A stretch of 64,000 nt of DNA, taken from AWTP1-13 sp963820375 (GTDB lineage: Bacteria; Pseudomonadota; Alphaproteobacteria; Rhizobiales; Hyphomicrobiaceae). The position numbers were made by a program, and so were the translations under genes. Positions 1-9,394 of the stretch are shown here, one piece after another (the first letter of the stretch is position 1; each line of letters begins with the position of its first letter). The stretch lies in contig CAWFZX010000033.1 of the NCBI GenBank assembly GCA_963820375.1, forward strand, positions 62,001 to 126,000, read 5' to 3'. The notes beneath the pieces are model-generated. The model saw only the letters and a program-made list of their open reading frames with translations, was not told the origin of the DNA and searched no databases.

Positions 1-2
1 AC

Positions 3-449
3 ATGCAGGCAGGTCGTGTTGGGCTGATAGCGCTGCTGCTGGCGGTGGCCTTCCCACCTTGCGCCCTGGCGCAAACACCCTGCCAAAGGGCGGACTTCGA
101 GGCCGTTGTCGATGAAGCGGCGGCGGCATTGCGCTCACTGAACCTCCAGAACACCCCCCAATTCCAGGCCAGGCTGCGCCAACTCAAGGACAAACGCGGT
201 TGGAGCCACGAACAATTCCTGTCGGCAGCGGCGCCCTTTGTGCGCGATGACGCCATCGCCGGCTTCGACCAGAAATCCGAGGATTTTCTCGCCCGCATCA
301 CCCAAGGCGGCCAATCGCAGGCCACCGCCGCCGCCCTCAATTGCGCCCTGCTGGTCGAGCTCAGGGGCAGCTTGACCGCGCTCGTGGAAACACAAAAGGC
401 AAAGTGGGCCTACATGTTCGACAAAATCGACAGCGAGCTGCGCAGGTAG
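3..449 (+). CDS. Small exported protein of unknown function
   Basis: A 148-residue protein I do not recognise. Residues 1-23 are a clear Sec-type signal peptide: a charged start, a LLLAVAF core and a likely cut after ALA. The mature part is soluble and helical in character. It has cysteines at 27 and 114 that could pair in the periplasm, and it ends in a charged Lys/Asp/Arg stretch. The ATG lies two bases from the window edge, so its ribosome site and any upstream partner cannot be seen. It converges on the RNA methyltransferase gene, with about 80 bases between them. The reading frame is convincing; the function is open. Confidence 0.7.
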   Translation: MQAGRVGLIALLLAVAFPPCALAQTPCQRADFEAVVDEAAAALRSLNLQNTPQFQARLRQLKDKRGWSHEQFLSAAAPFVRDDAIAGFDQKSEDFLARITQGGQSQATAAALNCALLVELRGSLTALVETQKAKWAYMFDKIDSELRR

Positions 450-529
450 GACGCAACGAGGGCGGCGATTTTGCGGGCGGCGCGCGGGCCGCACGGTCCA
501 GCCGGGCCTCGGGCAAAGGGTGGCGCCCA

Positions 530-1753
530 TCAGGACAAGCGCCGCAGGCAGGCGATGGCCTCCACGTGAGCGGAAAAGAGAAATTGATCGATCGGCGTCA
601 CGTGCTCCAGCCGGTAGCCGCCGTCGACAAGGATGCGCAGATCCCGTGCCAAGGTGCCGGGATTGCACGACACGGCCACGACCATGGGAACCGGCGAGCG
701 GGCGAGCTGCTGTGCCTGGGCCTTGGCGCCGGCGCGGGGCGGATCAAAGATGACCGCGTCGAAGCCAGCGAGCTCCTTGGCGGACAGGGGGTCGCGGAAC
801 AGGTCACGTATGCCGGTTGCGATCGGTTTGACACCCTTGGCGTGGCGCGCGGCCGATTGCAGGGCGGCGATCAGCTCCCGGTCGCTGTCGAAGGCCGCAA
901 CCAGCGCCGTTCGCGCCAGCCGGAACGTCAGCGTGCCTAGTCCGCAGAACAGATCGGCCGCACGCCGCGCTTTGGCGGTTACCGCCGCCACCTCGGCAAC
1001 GATGAGGTCCTCCGCCTGGCTGACGGCCTGCACGAAGGCGCCGACGGGAGGGCAAACCTCGACGCCGGCAAGCGTGAGAGTGGGGCGCGCCAGTTGGGCA
1101 ATGATTTGTCCATCGAGCGCGAGCCGGGCAAAACGCTGCTCGGCTGCAATCTGGGCGAGCCGGGTCGACTGTTTGGCATCGATGCGCCGGCCCGAGACGA
1201 CGGCGATGTCAAGCCCGGGCGCCGTCGCCAGCACGGTGAAGCGGAGCTCGTCATGGGCGATGATCGCCGCGATTTCGCGCAAGGCCTGCAGGCGCTCGAC
1301 AATCGTTGGCATCAGCACGGGGCATTCACGCAGATCGAACACGGCCTCGCTGTCACGCGGGTGGTAGCCGAGCACGATGGCCCCGTGCACAAGCTTGGCG
1401 CTGATGACCGCTCGGCGACGCGATCCCGGGGCAATGGGCTGCAGCGGCAGCACCTCGGGATCCAAGCCGCGCGTGCGCAAGGCCGCCACCACTATGTCGC
1501 GTTTCCAGCGGGCATAGAGGCTTTCCCCCATGTGCTGGCCGGCGCAGCCGCCGCACAGGCCGAAATGCCGACACAACGGGGCGATGCGCTCGCGGCTGGC
1601 AGCCGACACCACCTCCGGCAGGGCCCCCGCGCGGTGCCGGACGCGTTCGCCGGGCAAGGCGAAGGGCACATACCGTGGCCCCTCCGCAGTCTCGGCAATG
1701 CCGTCGCCGCGGGCGCCGAGCCGCACAATCTCGAGGAGGGTGTCATCTTGCAT
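530..1753 (-). CDS. Class I SAM-dependent RNA methyltransferase, RumA/RlmD-like (m5U)
   Basis: A 407-residue enzyme of the TrmA/RumA family, which methylates C5 of uridine in rRNA or tRNA. The N-terminal part carries the iron-sulfur cysteines (Cys61, Cys67, Cys70 and probably Cys144). The SAM-binding motif DLFCGLGT is at 268-275. The family motif FDPPRAGA is near 336-343, and the catalytic Cys is in SCNPGT near 363. The ATG at 1753 overlaps the end of tlyA by 11 bases, so the two are translationally coupled. The frame stays open upstream, but that part is only tlyA read in another frame. Which uridine it methylates cannot be told from sequence. Confidence 0.9.
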   Translation of the reverse strand: MQDDTLLEIVRLGARGDGIAETAEGPRYVPFALPGERVRHRAGALPEVVSAASRERIAPLCRHFGLCGGCAGQHMGESLYARWKRDIVVAALRTRGLDPEVLPLQPIAPGSRRRAVISAKLVHGAIVLGYHPRDSEAVFDLRECPVLMPTIVERLQALREIAAIIAHDELRFTVLATAPGLDIAVVSGRRIDAKQSTRLAQIAAEQRFARLALDGQIIAQLARPTLTLAGVEVCPPVGAFVQAVSQAEDLIVAEVAAVTAKARRAADLFCGLGTLTFRLARTALVAAFDSDRELIAALQSAARHAKGVKPIATGIRDLFRDPLSAKELAGFDAVIFDPPRAGAKAQAQQLARSPVPMVVAVSCNPGTLARDLRILVDGGYRLEHVTPIDQFLFSAHVEAIACLRRLS

Positions 1754-2501
1754 GCACGGCTCCGAGCAGAAATTCCTGATTGCCTGAGCCTCCCGCGATC
1801 GGCGCTGGAATGACGCCGGCCACGCGCCAGCCGGCCTGGCTGCTAAGCCAGGCGCGCACCAGCTCGACCGCGCCCTGCCGCGCGGCGGCATCGCGGACGA
1901 TCCCGCCCTTGCCGACCGCCGCCCGGCCGGCCTCGAACTGCGGCTTGACCAGGGCGACCAGCCAGGCGCCCGGCCGCGCCAGCGCCAACGCCGCCGGCAA
2001 CGCCTTGGTGAGGGAAATGAAGCTGACATCGGCCACGATTGCGTCGATCGGCTGCGGAATGGCGGCGCGGTCGAGCGTGCGCGCATCACGGCCCTCCAGG
2101 GACACGACGCCCGGCCGGTGGGCGAGGCGTTCATGCAATTGCCCATGGCCGACATCGACCGCATAGACCCGCTCGGCGCCGCGCTCGAGCAACACTTCCG
2201 TGAAGCCGCCGGTGGAGGCACCGACATCGAGGGCCACCACGCCGGCGACCGCAAAGCCGAAATGATCGAGCGCGGCCGCCAGTTTGACCGCCCCGCGCGA
2301 AACATAATGCTGTGCGCCGGAGACCGAGATGGGCGCGCCCTCGGCCACCCCGGCAGCGGGCCTGGTCTCGATCTTGCCGGCCACCACAACAAGGCCGCGC
2401 TTGATCAAATCCCGCGCCCGCGCGCGCGAGGCTGCGAGGCCGCGCTTGACGAGCACCATGTCAAGCCGGCTCGGCCCGGTCTCGCTGCCCTTTGCCGTCA
2501 T
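1743..2501 (-). CDS. tlyA: TlyA family rRNA (cytidine-2'-O)-methyltransferase
   Basis: A 252-residue protein with an N-terminal S4 RNA-binding domain (about 1-65, starting RLDMVLVKRGL) and an FtsJ-like methyltransferase domain with the SAM loop DVGASTGGFTE. Relatives 2'-O-methylate cytidines in 16S and 23S rRNA; older annotations call them hemolysins. The start at 2501 gives the usual length (250-270) and places the S4 domain at the very N-terminus. The open frame further upstream runs through a terminator hairpin and is not coding. The gene lies between dxs and the RumA-like methyltransferase, all on the minus strand. Confidence 0.9.
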   Translation of the reverse strand: MTAKGSETGPSRLDMVLVKRGLAASRARARDLIKRGLVVVAGKIETRPAAGVAEGAPISVSGAQHYVSRGAVKLAAALDHFGFAVAGVVALDVGASTGGFTEVLLERGAERVYAVDVGHGQLHERLAHRPGVVSLEGRDARTLDRAAIPQPIDAIVADVSFISLTKALPAALALARPGAWLVALVKPQFEAGRAAVGKGGIVRDAAARQGAVELVRAWLSSQAGWRVAGVIPAPIAGGSGNQEFLLGAVHAR

Positions 2502-2540
2502 GGGCGTTTGCTGATGGCAAGGGCTGGGGCGTCGTGCAAA

Positions 2541-2572
2541 AAAAAGCCCCGGCGTTGGCGCCAGGGCTTTTT
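2541..2572 (-). terminator. Intrinsic terminator downstream of dxs
   Basis: A strong hairpin. The 5' arm 2541-2554 (AAAAAGCCC, one mismatch, GGCG) pairs with 2559-2572 around a TTGG loop. The A-run at 2538-2545 becomes a U-run in leftward transcripts, and the T-run at 2568-2572 serves rightward ones, so it can work both ways. It lies between the dxs stop (2727) and the tlyA start (2501), so it should end dxs transcripts and separate tlyA from them. Confidence 0.85.
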
Positions 2573-2726
2573 CCCGCTGCCGGATGGGGGATACGAGGGC
2601 AAGCAGGAAAGTTCGTCTAGGGACAACCTGTGCATAGGCGGGCGCCGAGATTGCGTCCACAACAATTCGTATCTCCGGCCCTCGCGCACGCAGAATATCT
2701 GTGGAGATCCTGTGGAAAACGCGCGA

Positions 2727-4652
2727 TTAGGCGCGCTCTGCCAAACTTTTGGCAACGATCTCACGTCCGAGCGACGCCAGCACGGTGCCGACGATGCCCG
2801 CAGCGTTGAGGCCGGCCCGCTCGTACATCTTTTCCGGCTTGTCGTGATCGATAAACGCATCGGGCAACACCATCTGGCGCACCTTGAGGCCGCGATCCAG
2901 CAGTCCCTCGCTCGCCAGATTCTGCAAAACAAAGGAACCAAAGCCACCGACGGAGCCCTCTTCGATCGTCACCAGCACCTCATGGTTCCTGGCCAAACGA
3001 GCAATCAAGTCGGTGTCGAGCGGTTTGGCGAAGCGCGCGTCGGCCACTGTTGTCGACAGACCGAGCGCCGCCAGCTGATCGGCGGCGGCGACGCATTCCT
3101 GCAAGCGGCCGCCGAAGGAGAGCAGCGCCACGGTGGACCCCTCGGTGACGATCCGGCCCTTGCCGATCTCCAGCGGCCGCCCCTCGCCGGGCAGCTCCAC
3201 GCCGAACCCCTCCCCGCGCGGGTAGCGCAGGGCCGATGGTCGATCGTCGATGGCCACCGCCGTGGCCACCATATGCTTGAGCTCCGCCTCGTCGGCCGGC
3301 GCCATCAGCACAAACCCCGGGAGACAGCCGAGGTAGGCAATATCGAAGGAACCGGCGTGCGTGGGGCCGTCGGCGCCGACCAGCCCGGCGCGATCGAGGG
3401 CAAAGCGCACCGGCAGCCGCTGGATGGCGACGTCGTGCACCACCTGATCGTAGGCGCGCTGCAAAAAGGTTGAGTAGATGGCCGCGAACGGCTTGAAGCC
3501 TTCCGTCGCCAAGCCAGCCGCGAAGGTCACCCCATGCTGCTCGGCAATCCCCACATCGAAGGTGCGCTCGGGGAATTCCTTGGCAAACAGATCAAGCCCG
3601 GTGCCGGCCGGCATCGCCGCCGTAATGGCGACGATCTTGTCGTCCTTGCGCGCTTGCTCGATCAGGCTATCGGCGAAGACGCGCGTGTAGCTCGGCGCAT
3701 TGGGCCTCGGCTTCACTTGGGCGCCGGTGATCACATTAAACTTATTGACGCCGTGATATTTGTCTGCCGAGGCCTCGGCCGGCGGATAGCCCTTGCCCTT
3801 CTTGGTGACGACATGCACCAGGATGGGGCCATGCGCGGCGTCGCGCACGTTTTTCAAGACCGGGATCAGCACGCTCAAATCGTGCCCGTCGATGGGGCCG
3901 AGGTAATAAAAGCCCAGCTCTTCAAACAACGTGCCACCCGTCCAATAGGTGCGGGTCATTTCCTCGGCCAAAGCCGCGCGGCGCTCCCAGTATTTCGGCA
4001 GCTTCTTGGCGAGCTGCTTGGCGATGTCGCGCAAATGCAAATAGGTGCCGCTGGAGGTGATACGCGCCAGATAGGTCGAGATGGCGCCGACCGGCGGCGC
4101 AATCGACATGTCGTTGTCGTTGAGGATGACGATCAGGCGCTCGTTGCGCGCGCCGGCGTTGTTCATGGCCTCATAGGCCATGCCGGCGCTCATCGCCCCG
4201 TCGCCGATGACGCAGACCACGTTGCGCGTGCCGCCGGCGAGATCGCGGGCAACGGCCATGCCCAAACCAGCCGACAGCGAGGTTGAGGAATGCGCCGCCC
4301 CGAACGGATCGTAGATGCTTTCGGCGCGCTTGGTGAAGCCGGACAGGCCGCCGCCCTGGCGCAAGGTGCGGATGCGGTCGCGCCGGCCGGTGAGAATCTT
4401 GTGTGGATAAGCCTGGTGGCCGACGTCCCAGATCAGCCGGTCGTGCGGCGTGTCGAAGATCCAATGCAGTGCCACGGTCAGCTCGACCACGCCAAGACCG
4501 GCCCCGAGGTGGCCTCCGGTCACGGCCACCGCGTCGATGGTTTCCTGGCGCAATTCGTTGGCCAGCTGCCGCAGCTGCTTTTCGCTCAGGCGGCGCAGAT
4601 CGGCCGGGGTGACGACCTGGTCCAGCAGAGGGGTGTTGGAGAGAGGGTCCAC
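2727..4652 (-). CDS. dxs: 1-deoxy-D-xylulose-5-phosphate synthase
   Basis: A 641-residue thiamine-diphosphate enzyme that condenses pyruvate and glyceraldehyde 3-phosphate, the first step of the MEP isoprenoid pathway. The N-terminal domain shows GGHLGAGLG and the ThDP/Mg motif GDGAMSAGMAYEAMNNAG. The transketolase pyrimidine domain has DRAGLVGADGPTHAG, followed by a full C-terminal domain. I chose the GTG at 4652 (Val-Asp-Pro-Leu), with an AAAGG-like ribosome site about 11 bases upstream. It gives the normal length; the frame further upstream is low-complexity Arg/Ala sequence. xseB lies 160 bases upstream on the same strand, and a hairpin terminator follows at 2541-2572. Confidence 0.95.
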   Translation of the reverse strand: MDPLSNTPLLDQVVTPADLRRLSEKQLRQLANELRQETIDAVAVTGGHLGAGLGVVELTVALHWIFDTPHDRLIWDVGHQAYPHKILTGRRDRIRTLRQGGGLSGFTKRAESIYDPFGAAHSSTSLSAGLGMAVARDLAGGTRNVVCVIGDGAMSAGMAYEAMNNAGARNERLIVILNDNDMSIAPPVGAISTYLARITSSGTYLHLRDIAKQLAKKLPKYWERRAALAEEMTRTYWTGGTLFEELGFYYLGPIDGHDLSVLIPVLKNVRDAAHGPILVHVVTKKGKGYPPAEASADKYHGVNKFNVITGAQVKPRPNAPSYTRVFADSLIEQARKDDKIVAITAAMPAGTGLDLFAKEFPERTFDVGIAEQHGVTFAAGLATEGFKPFAAIYSTFLQRAYDQVVHDVAIQRLPVRFALDRAGLVGADGPTHAGSFDIAYLGCLPGFVLMAPADEAELKHMVATAVAIDDRPSALRYPRGEGFGVELPGEGRPLEIGKGRIVTEGSTVALLSFGGRLQECVAAADQLAALGLSTTVADARFAKPLDTDLIARLARNHEVLVTIEEGSVGGFGSFVLQNLASEGLLDRGLKVRQMVLPDAFIDHDKPEKMYERAGLNAAGIVGTVLASLGREIVAKSLAERA

Positions 4653-4812
4653 GCTTACTTGAGCCTTTCTGCAGCCTTTTTGCGAAGCAAGGCCATCCCG
4701 GCCGCGCCGCGCGGCCAGCGTCGGCATCGGCGCTGCGCGCTTGCCCGAGCACACTATAGGAGAATTGCCGCCGGTTCGAGCTAAAGCGGTGGGACGCGCG
4801 TCCGCTGCGGCG

Positions 4813-5079
4813 CTATTCCCGCGGTTCGAAGGGTTCGGTGCCGGTCGGGGCACCGCTCTCCGATAGGGTCAAGCGCTCGACCTTGGCCTCGGCCTGCTTC
4901 AGCAGACGGTCGCAGTGCTCCTTCAGCGCCTCGCCGCGCTCATAGATGGTAATGCTTTCCTCAAGTTCCACGTCACCGCGCTCGAGGCGGCCAACAATAC
5001 TTTCAAGCTCCTTCAAGGCCTTCTCGAAGCTCATCGTGGCGATGTCGAGATGCTTGGCGGCAGGCTTGCTGGTCAGCAT
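4813..5079 (-). CDS. xseB: Exodeoxyribonuclease VII small subunit
   Basis: An 88-residue protein with the XseB core FEKALKELESIVGRLERGDVELEESITIYERG, a helical hairpin with which several small subunits sheath the large XseA nuclease subunit. The family is usually 75-90 residues. The ATG at 5079 is used here; an internal Met at residue 16, just before SFEKAL, would give the shorter form seen in some species. It sits between the deacetylase-like gene and dxs, the usual place in Hyphomicrobiales. xseA is not in this window. Confidence 0.92.
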   Translation of the reverse strand: MLTSKPAAKHLDIATMSFEKALKELESIVGRLERGDVELEESITIYERGEALKEHCDRLLKQAEAKVERLTLSESGAPTGTEPFEPRE

Positions 5080-5121
5080 GTCTCATCCCGTGTCTTGCAG
5101 CTGGCAGCTCAGCAAGCGACC

Positions 5122-6072
5122 TTAACTGCCCGCCTGCATCAACGCCTTGACGTGTACGCCCACCGATCCGGCCAGGGCGGCAAGGTTGTAGCCGCCTTCG
5201 AGCATCGACACCAGACGCCCCGCCGCATGCTTGGCCGCCACCTCGGCGATCTTGTCGGTCGCCCAGGCAAAGTCGGGCTCGATGAGGCGCAAGTTCGCCA
5301 GGGGATCGTCCTTGTGGGCATCAAAGCCGGCCGAAATCAGCACCAGGTCGGGAGCAAAATTGCGCAGGGCCGGCAAAATGCGGGCCTCGATTGCCTCCTT
5401 GAAGCGATCGCCGCCGTCACCGGGCCGCAGCGGCGCATTCCAAATATTGCCGACGCCGGTTTCGTTGACCGCGCCGGTGCCGGGATAAAGCGGCATCTGG
5501 TGTGTCGAGGCAAACAACAGGCTTTTGTCGGACCAGAAAATGTCCTGCGTGCCGTTGCCGTGATGCACATCGAAATCGACGACGGCAACACGCTCGGCGC
5601 CGTGCTGCTTTTGCGCATAGCGCGCGGCGATGGCAATGTTAGAGAAGATGCAAAAGCCCATGGCGCGCTCGGTCTCGGCATGATGCCCGCAGGGCCGGAC
5701 CTGGCAGAAGACGTTGGCAATGCCAGCCCCCTTGTCCATGACCCGGTCGACAGCCAAGAGCCCGGCGCCGACCGCGCGCAGCGCCGGTTCCCACGACCTG
5801 GCCGAAAGGACCGTATCGGGATCGAGCCGCACCGGCTCAGCCCCTTCGGCGGGGCGTTGGCTTTTCACCCAATCGATATAGGAGCGCGGATGCGCAAGCT
5901 CGATGGCCGCCTCGACATCATCGCGCAGTGGCGCCTCTTGGCGCTTGAGGCCTTTGAAGGTGTCATGTGCCAGTGCCTTGTCGATGGCGCGCATGCGATC
6001 GGGCCGTTCGGGATGGCCGAGACCCGTGTCATGCTCGACAAATGCGGGGTGCGTAATCAGGAGGGTGGTCAT
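5122..6072 (-). CDS. Histone deacetylase family protein (zinc deacetylase)
   Basis: A 316-residue arginase/deacetylase-fold enzyme. Zinc-site and catalytic motifs are visible: RPCGHHAE (His-His dyad), VAVVDFDVHHGNGTQ (zinc Asp and His) and SAGFDAHKDDPL (second zinc Asp). Bacterial members remove acetyl groups from polyamines, small amides or protein lysines; the substrate here is unknown. The start at 6072 begins the usual MTTLLITHPAFVEHDTGLGHPERP opening. Only about 40 bases separate it from xseB, so deacetylase, xseB and possibly dxs are probably one transcript. Confidence 0.9.
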   Translation of the reverse strand: MTTLLITHPAFVEHDTGLGHPERPDRMRAIDKALAHDTFKGLKRQEAPLRDDVEAAIELAHPRSYIDWVKSQRPAEGAEPVRLDPDTVLSARSWEPALRAVGAGLLAVDRVMDKGAGIANVFCQVRPCGHHAETERAMGFCIFSNIAIAARYAQKQHGAERVAVVDFDVHHGNGTQDIFWSDKSLLFASTHQMPLYPGTGAVNETGVGNIWNAPLRPGDGGDRFKEAIEARILPALRNFAPDLVLISAGFDAHKDDPLANLRLIEPDFAWATDKIAEVAAKHAAGRLVSMLEGGYNLAALAGSVGVHVKALMQAGS

Positions 6073-6205
6073 GGCGGGGCGGGTCCAGGGCAATGGCGTG
6101 CGTCAGAAAGGCTAACCTCCTGAGCGCCCGGGGACAACGTCAGACCTGGCAAAGTGCAGGACAGCAGCAAAGATAATTTCGCGCGGCTGCACCACCGCTG
6201 GCGGC

Positions 6206-6793
6206 TCAGCTGCGCGGGTTGTCCTTGAGCCAGGCCAGGACATCGCCCGCATTCCGGTCCGGCGGGAAAACGGGGTAAAAGACCTTGGCGATGCGGCCAT
6301 CATCGATGACCATGGCCAAGCGCTTGATCAAGGTCAGGTTTGCGACCGCAAGGGTCGGCAGCCGCAAGGCCCGCGTCAGGGCGAGATGCTCGTCGGAAAG
6401 AATGGGAAACGGCAACTTGAGGCGCGCCACCGCCTCGGCCTGGTAGGCGCTGTCCTGCGTCGACAGGCCGAACACCTGGGAGGCTCCGGCGGCGCGCAGG
6501 TCGGCAAAATGATCGCGGAAGGCACACGATTGGGGCGTGCAGCCGCGGGCGCCGGGGATTTCGTCCCAACCCTCGACGAGCGCGATCTGGCCGGGCTTGC
6601 CCATCCGAGGGTAGGCGTACACGACCGTGCGGCCGGTGCACGTTGCCAGCGAGACCGCGCTGCCGTCGCTGGCCGGCAGCGTGACATCCGGCAGGCGCAT
6701 GCCCAGCAGGTGCCGCGCGCCCCCATCATCTTGCGGCGCCGGGATTTTCGACCAGTCCACGTTCAGGATGTTGGGTTGATTTGGCGTTGGCAT
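6206..6793 (-). CDS. Peroxiredoxin, BCP/PrxQ-like
   Basis: A 195-residue thioredoxin-fold peroxidase. The motif GCTPQSCAFRDHF matches the Cys-x4-Cys arrangement of PrxQ/BCP, with the first Cys peroxidatic and the second resolving. It would reduce hydrogen peroxide or organic peroxides in the cytoplasm, using thioredoxin. There is no signal peptide. The start at 6793 has a GGAGAGG ribosome site, and it lies 8 bases after the end of the GNAT gene, so the two form an operon. Confidence 0.88.
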   Translation of the reverse strand: MPTPNQPNILNVDWSKIPAPQDDGGARHLLGMRLPDVTLPASDGSAVSLATCTGRTVVYAYPRMGKPGQIALVEGWDEIPGARGCTPQSCAFRDHFADLRAAGASQVFGLSTQDSAYQAEAVARLKLPFPILSDEHLALTRALRLPTLAVANLTLIKRLAMVIDDGRIAKVFYPVFPPDRNAGDVLAWLKDNPRS

Positions 6794-6801
6794 GGCGATC
6801 G

Positions 6802-7602
6802 TCACCTCTCCAGGATGCGGTAATGATAGCCGCCCACCCGGCGGTAATCGAGTTTGGCATACAAAGCCTGTGCGGGCAGGTTGGCCGTCACGGCCTGCAG
6901 GGCGGCAACGGTGGCGCCCTGCGCGACGCCCCAGGCTTCCAGCGCCCGCATGATCTGTGCGCTGGCGCCGCGACGACGATACTCCGCCCGCGTCGCCACG
7001 CATTCCGCAATCACCACCCCCTCGCTCGCGACCGCTAAGGCGACGCTGACGGGCCGCAGATCCTGGCGCAGCAGCAGGAAGGCCCGCGGCGCCGGGACCC
7101 GCGCCAGGATCACAGGTGCCGCATCACGGCGGCTTGCTGTAATGCCGGCGCAATAGACGCTCAACCAATCCTCTGAGGCCCTGTCGCCAACTTCGATTCC
7201 CAGCGGCATGGTGGCGGCGGCGTCGAGCTCTTTGGCCAAACACGTACAGGGCTCCTGCAGACGGTAGCCCGCGCGCTCAAGTCGCTGATCAAGATCGCCG
7301 GGTACGGCCAGGTCGCAGATTTGAAACATCGCTGCCATGCCGCGCGCACGATAAAGCTGCTCGGCTTCGGCAATTGCCGTGTCGACGTCGCCGCCGGCAA
7401 ACTCGAGCGGTGAGACGGAGTTGGCCCGCTGCGAGCCGCCACCGCTATAGCGCCACAGCCAGCCGTTGAGGCGTGCCGTTTCCAGCGCGGGCCAGGCGTG
7501 CACAGCGGCTCGCTCAATGCGCAGGAGCTGGTCGGAGGTCATCGGCACGGGGCGCGCGCGACTGCTGGAGGCGGGCATCACAACACGAAAGGGCTTGAGC
7601 AT
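6802..7602 (-). CDS. GNAT family N-acetyltransferase
   Basis: A 266-residue protein with a C-terminal GNAT domain (about 140-265). It contains the acetyl-CoA loop VATRAEYRRRGASAQIMRALEAW and the helix motif NLPAQALYAKLDYRRVGGYHYR. The N-terminal half resembles the divergent substrate-side domain of bacterial two-part GNATs. The acceptor is unknown. The ATG at 7602 is the longest option; Met9 and Met21 are alternatives, and none has a strong ribosome site. It is cotranscribed with the peroxiredoxin. Confidence 0.85.
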   Translation of the reverse strand: MLKPFRVVMPASSSRARPVPMTSDQLLRIERAAVHAWPALETARLNGWLWRYSGGGSQRANSVSPLEFAGGDVDTAIAEAEQLYRARGMAAMFQICDLAVPGDLDQRLERAGYRLQEPCTCLAKELDAAATMPLGIEVGDRASEDWLSVYCAGITASRRDAAPVILARVPAPRAFLLLRQDLRPVSVALAVASEGVVIAECVATRAEYRRRGASAQIMRALEAWGVAQGATVAALQAVTANLPAQALYAKLDYRRVGGYHYRILER

Positions 7603-7717
7603 AGCGCAAGGTTGCTGGGTCCGGTACGGGTTTGCGGCAGAGGCGATCCTGGCTGCAGGGCGCGCGCGCTGGCCTCGGTGAAGGCTCCAACCCCTCCAAC
7701 TCTACGCCGCATCGCCT

Positions 7718-8194
7718 TTAGCCCTTGTCGCGCATCAGGCGCGCCTTCTGGCGTTGCCAGTCGCGTTTGGCTTCGTCGGCGCGTTTGTCGTGCAGCTTCT
7801 TGCCCTGCGCCAGCGCCAGTCTGAGCTTGGCGCGCCCGCGGGCATTGAAGTAGAGCTCCAACGGCACCATCGTCATGCCTTGCCGATCGACGGCGATGGC
7901 AATCTTGTGCATCTCCTTTTTGTGCAGCAGGAGGCGTCGCGGACGGCGCGGCTCATGCTGGAAGAAATCACCGGCCGCCTTGTACTCGGGGATGTAGGCG
8001 TTGATGAGAAAGATGCCGCCCTTCTCGGCGGAGGCGTAGCTCTCGGCGATATTGGCCTGGCCGACGCGCAGCGACTTCACCTCGGTGCCGGTCAGCGCGA
8101 TGCCGGCCTCGTAGGTATCGCCGAGGCGATATTCGTGCCTCGCCTTGCGATTCTCGGCGATGCGCTTGCGGCCATCGTCCTTGCTGGCCGCCAT
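7718..8194 (-). CDS. smpB: SsrA-binding protein SmpB
   Basis: A 158-residue basic protein with the SmpB barrel signatures: RHEYRLGDTYEAGIALTGTEVKSLR, GGIFLINAYIPEY and the C-terminal KRDWQ tail that enters the ribosomal decoding site. With tmRNA it rescues stalled ribosomes. It follows dapA by 23 bases on the same strand, a pairing common in Alphaproteobacteria. The ssrA RNA gene is not visible in this window. Confidence 0.96.
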   Translation of the reverse strand: MAASKDDGRKRIAENRKARHEYRLGDTYEAGIALTGTEVKSLRVGQANIAESYASAEKGGIFLINAYIPEYKAAGDFFQHEPRRPRRLLLHKKEMHKIAIAVDRQGMTMVPLELYFNARGRAKLRLALAQGKKLHDKRADEAKRDWQRQKARLMRDKG

Positions 8195-8217
8195 TGCCGA
8201 CCCACCTGCCTGTCAGC

Positions 8218-9111
8218 CTATTCGGCAGCCTTGGCGAAGCTCGCAAGCCCGACAGCCGCCAGGGCGGCATCGACCTTGCGCTTTGAGTCCTCTGCAATCG
8301 GCACCAGCGGCAAGCGCAGCTCCGCGGAGCACAGACCAAGCTTGGAGGCGGCGTACTTCACCGGCCCCGGCGAGGTCTCGCAGAACAAGTTTTCGTGCAG
8401 GATCATCAAGCGGTCGTTGAGCTCGGCGGCCTTTTTCCAGTCGCCCTTCTGGCAGGCGGTCTGGAATTGCGCACACAGTCGTGGCGCGACGTTGGAGGTG
8501 ACCGAGATGCAGCCCTGCCCGCCATGGGCATTGAAGCCCAATGCCGTGCTGTCCTCACCGGAGAGCTGGACGAAGGGCTTGGCGCAGGCCAGGCGCTGCT
8601 GGGTGACGCGCGCCACGTTGGCGGTTGCATCCTTGATGCCGATCACAGTCTTGAGCTGGGCGCAGCGCGCCACGGTCGCCACGGAGAGGTCGACGATCGT
8701 GCGCACCGGCACGTTGTAGAGGAACACCGGAATGTCGACTTCGTCGCTGATCGCCTTGAAATGCTGGTAGATGCCCTCTTGCGTCGGCTTGTTGTAGTAG
8801 CCCGTCACGTGCAACACGGCGTCGGCCCCCGCCTTCTTGGCATGCCGGGAGAAATCGATCGCCTCCAAGGTCGAGTTGGAGCCGGCACCGGCGATCACCG
8901 GCACGCGCTTCTTGGCCACCTTGATGCATAACTCGACGACATGCTTGTGTTCCTCGTGGCTGAGCGTCGGACACTCGCCGGTGGTCCCGACCGGGACCAG
9001 GCCGTGCGTCCCCTCCTCAATCTGCCATTCCACCAGACGCTCGAACGCCTTGTCGTCGATCTGGCCGCCCTTGAAAGGGGTGATCAGCGCTGTGAATGAA
9101 CCCTGGAACAT
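8218..9111 (-). CDS. dapA: 4-hydroxy-tetrahydrodipicolinate synthase
   Basis: A 297-residue TIM-barrel aldolase that condenses pyruvate and aspartate semialdehyde at the start of the lysine/diaminopimelate branch. Key residues are visible: GTTGECPTL (pyruvate binding), Tyr132 in LYNVP, and Schiff-base Lys160 in GIKDATANVARV. The start MFQGSF at 9111 gives the family length (about 292). The frame stays open further upstream but is not conserved-looking. It is divergent from the lytic transglycosylase gene across about 280 bases and is followed by smpB. Lysine/peptidoglycan precursor synthesis and peptidoglycan turnover thus face each other. Confidence 0.95.
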   Translation of the reverse strand: MFQGSFTALITPFKGGQIDDKAFERLVEWQIEEGTHGLVPVGTTGECPTLSHEEHKHVVELCIKVAKKRVPVIAGAGSNSTLEAIDFSRHAKKAGADAVLHVTGYYNKPTQEGIYQHFKAISDEVDIPVFLYNVPVRTIVDLSVATVARCAQLKTVIGIKDATANVARVTQQRLACAKPFVQLSGEDSTALGFNAHGGQGCISVTSNVAPRLCAQFQTACQKGDWKKAAELNDRLMILHENLFCETSPGPVKYAASKLGLCSAELRLPLVPIAEDSKRKVDAALAAVGLASFAKAAE

Positions 9112-9394
9112 GGGGTCGCTCCCGAGATCTGGGGTCGCCCAGATTTGGGCCGGCACCCCTTTTCCGCCTGCTTGTAGGCCGTGCTCTGCCTTGATAGCCT
9201 CTTGAGGCCCGAGTGCAACGAAAAACCGGCTGCGATCCAGCAAAATCATGCCGCGGGCGAGGGAAAAACCTGGGGGAAGATCGCGCGGGCGCAGCAGCCC
9301 GGCCATGTTAGCGCCTTGTTTGACCTGTGAAAGGCATTGGCGTTCGTTTGCACGCGCGGGAGACAAACACGCCATTCAGCAGCAGCGGGTTGTG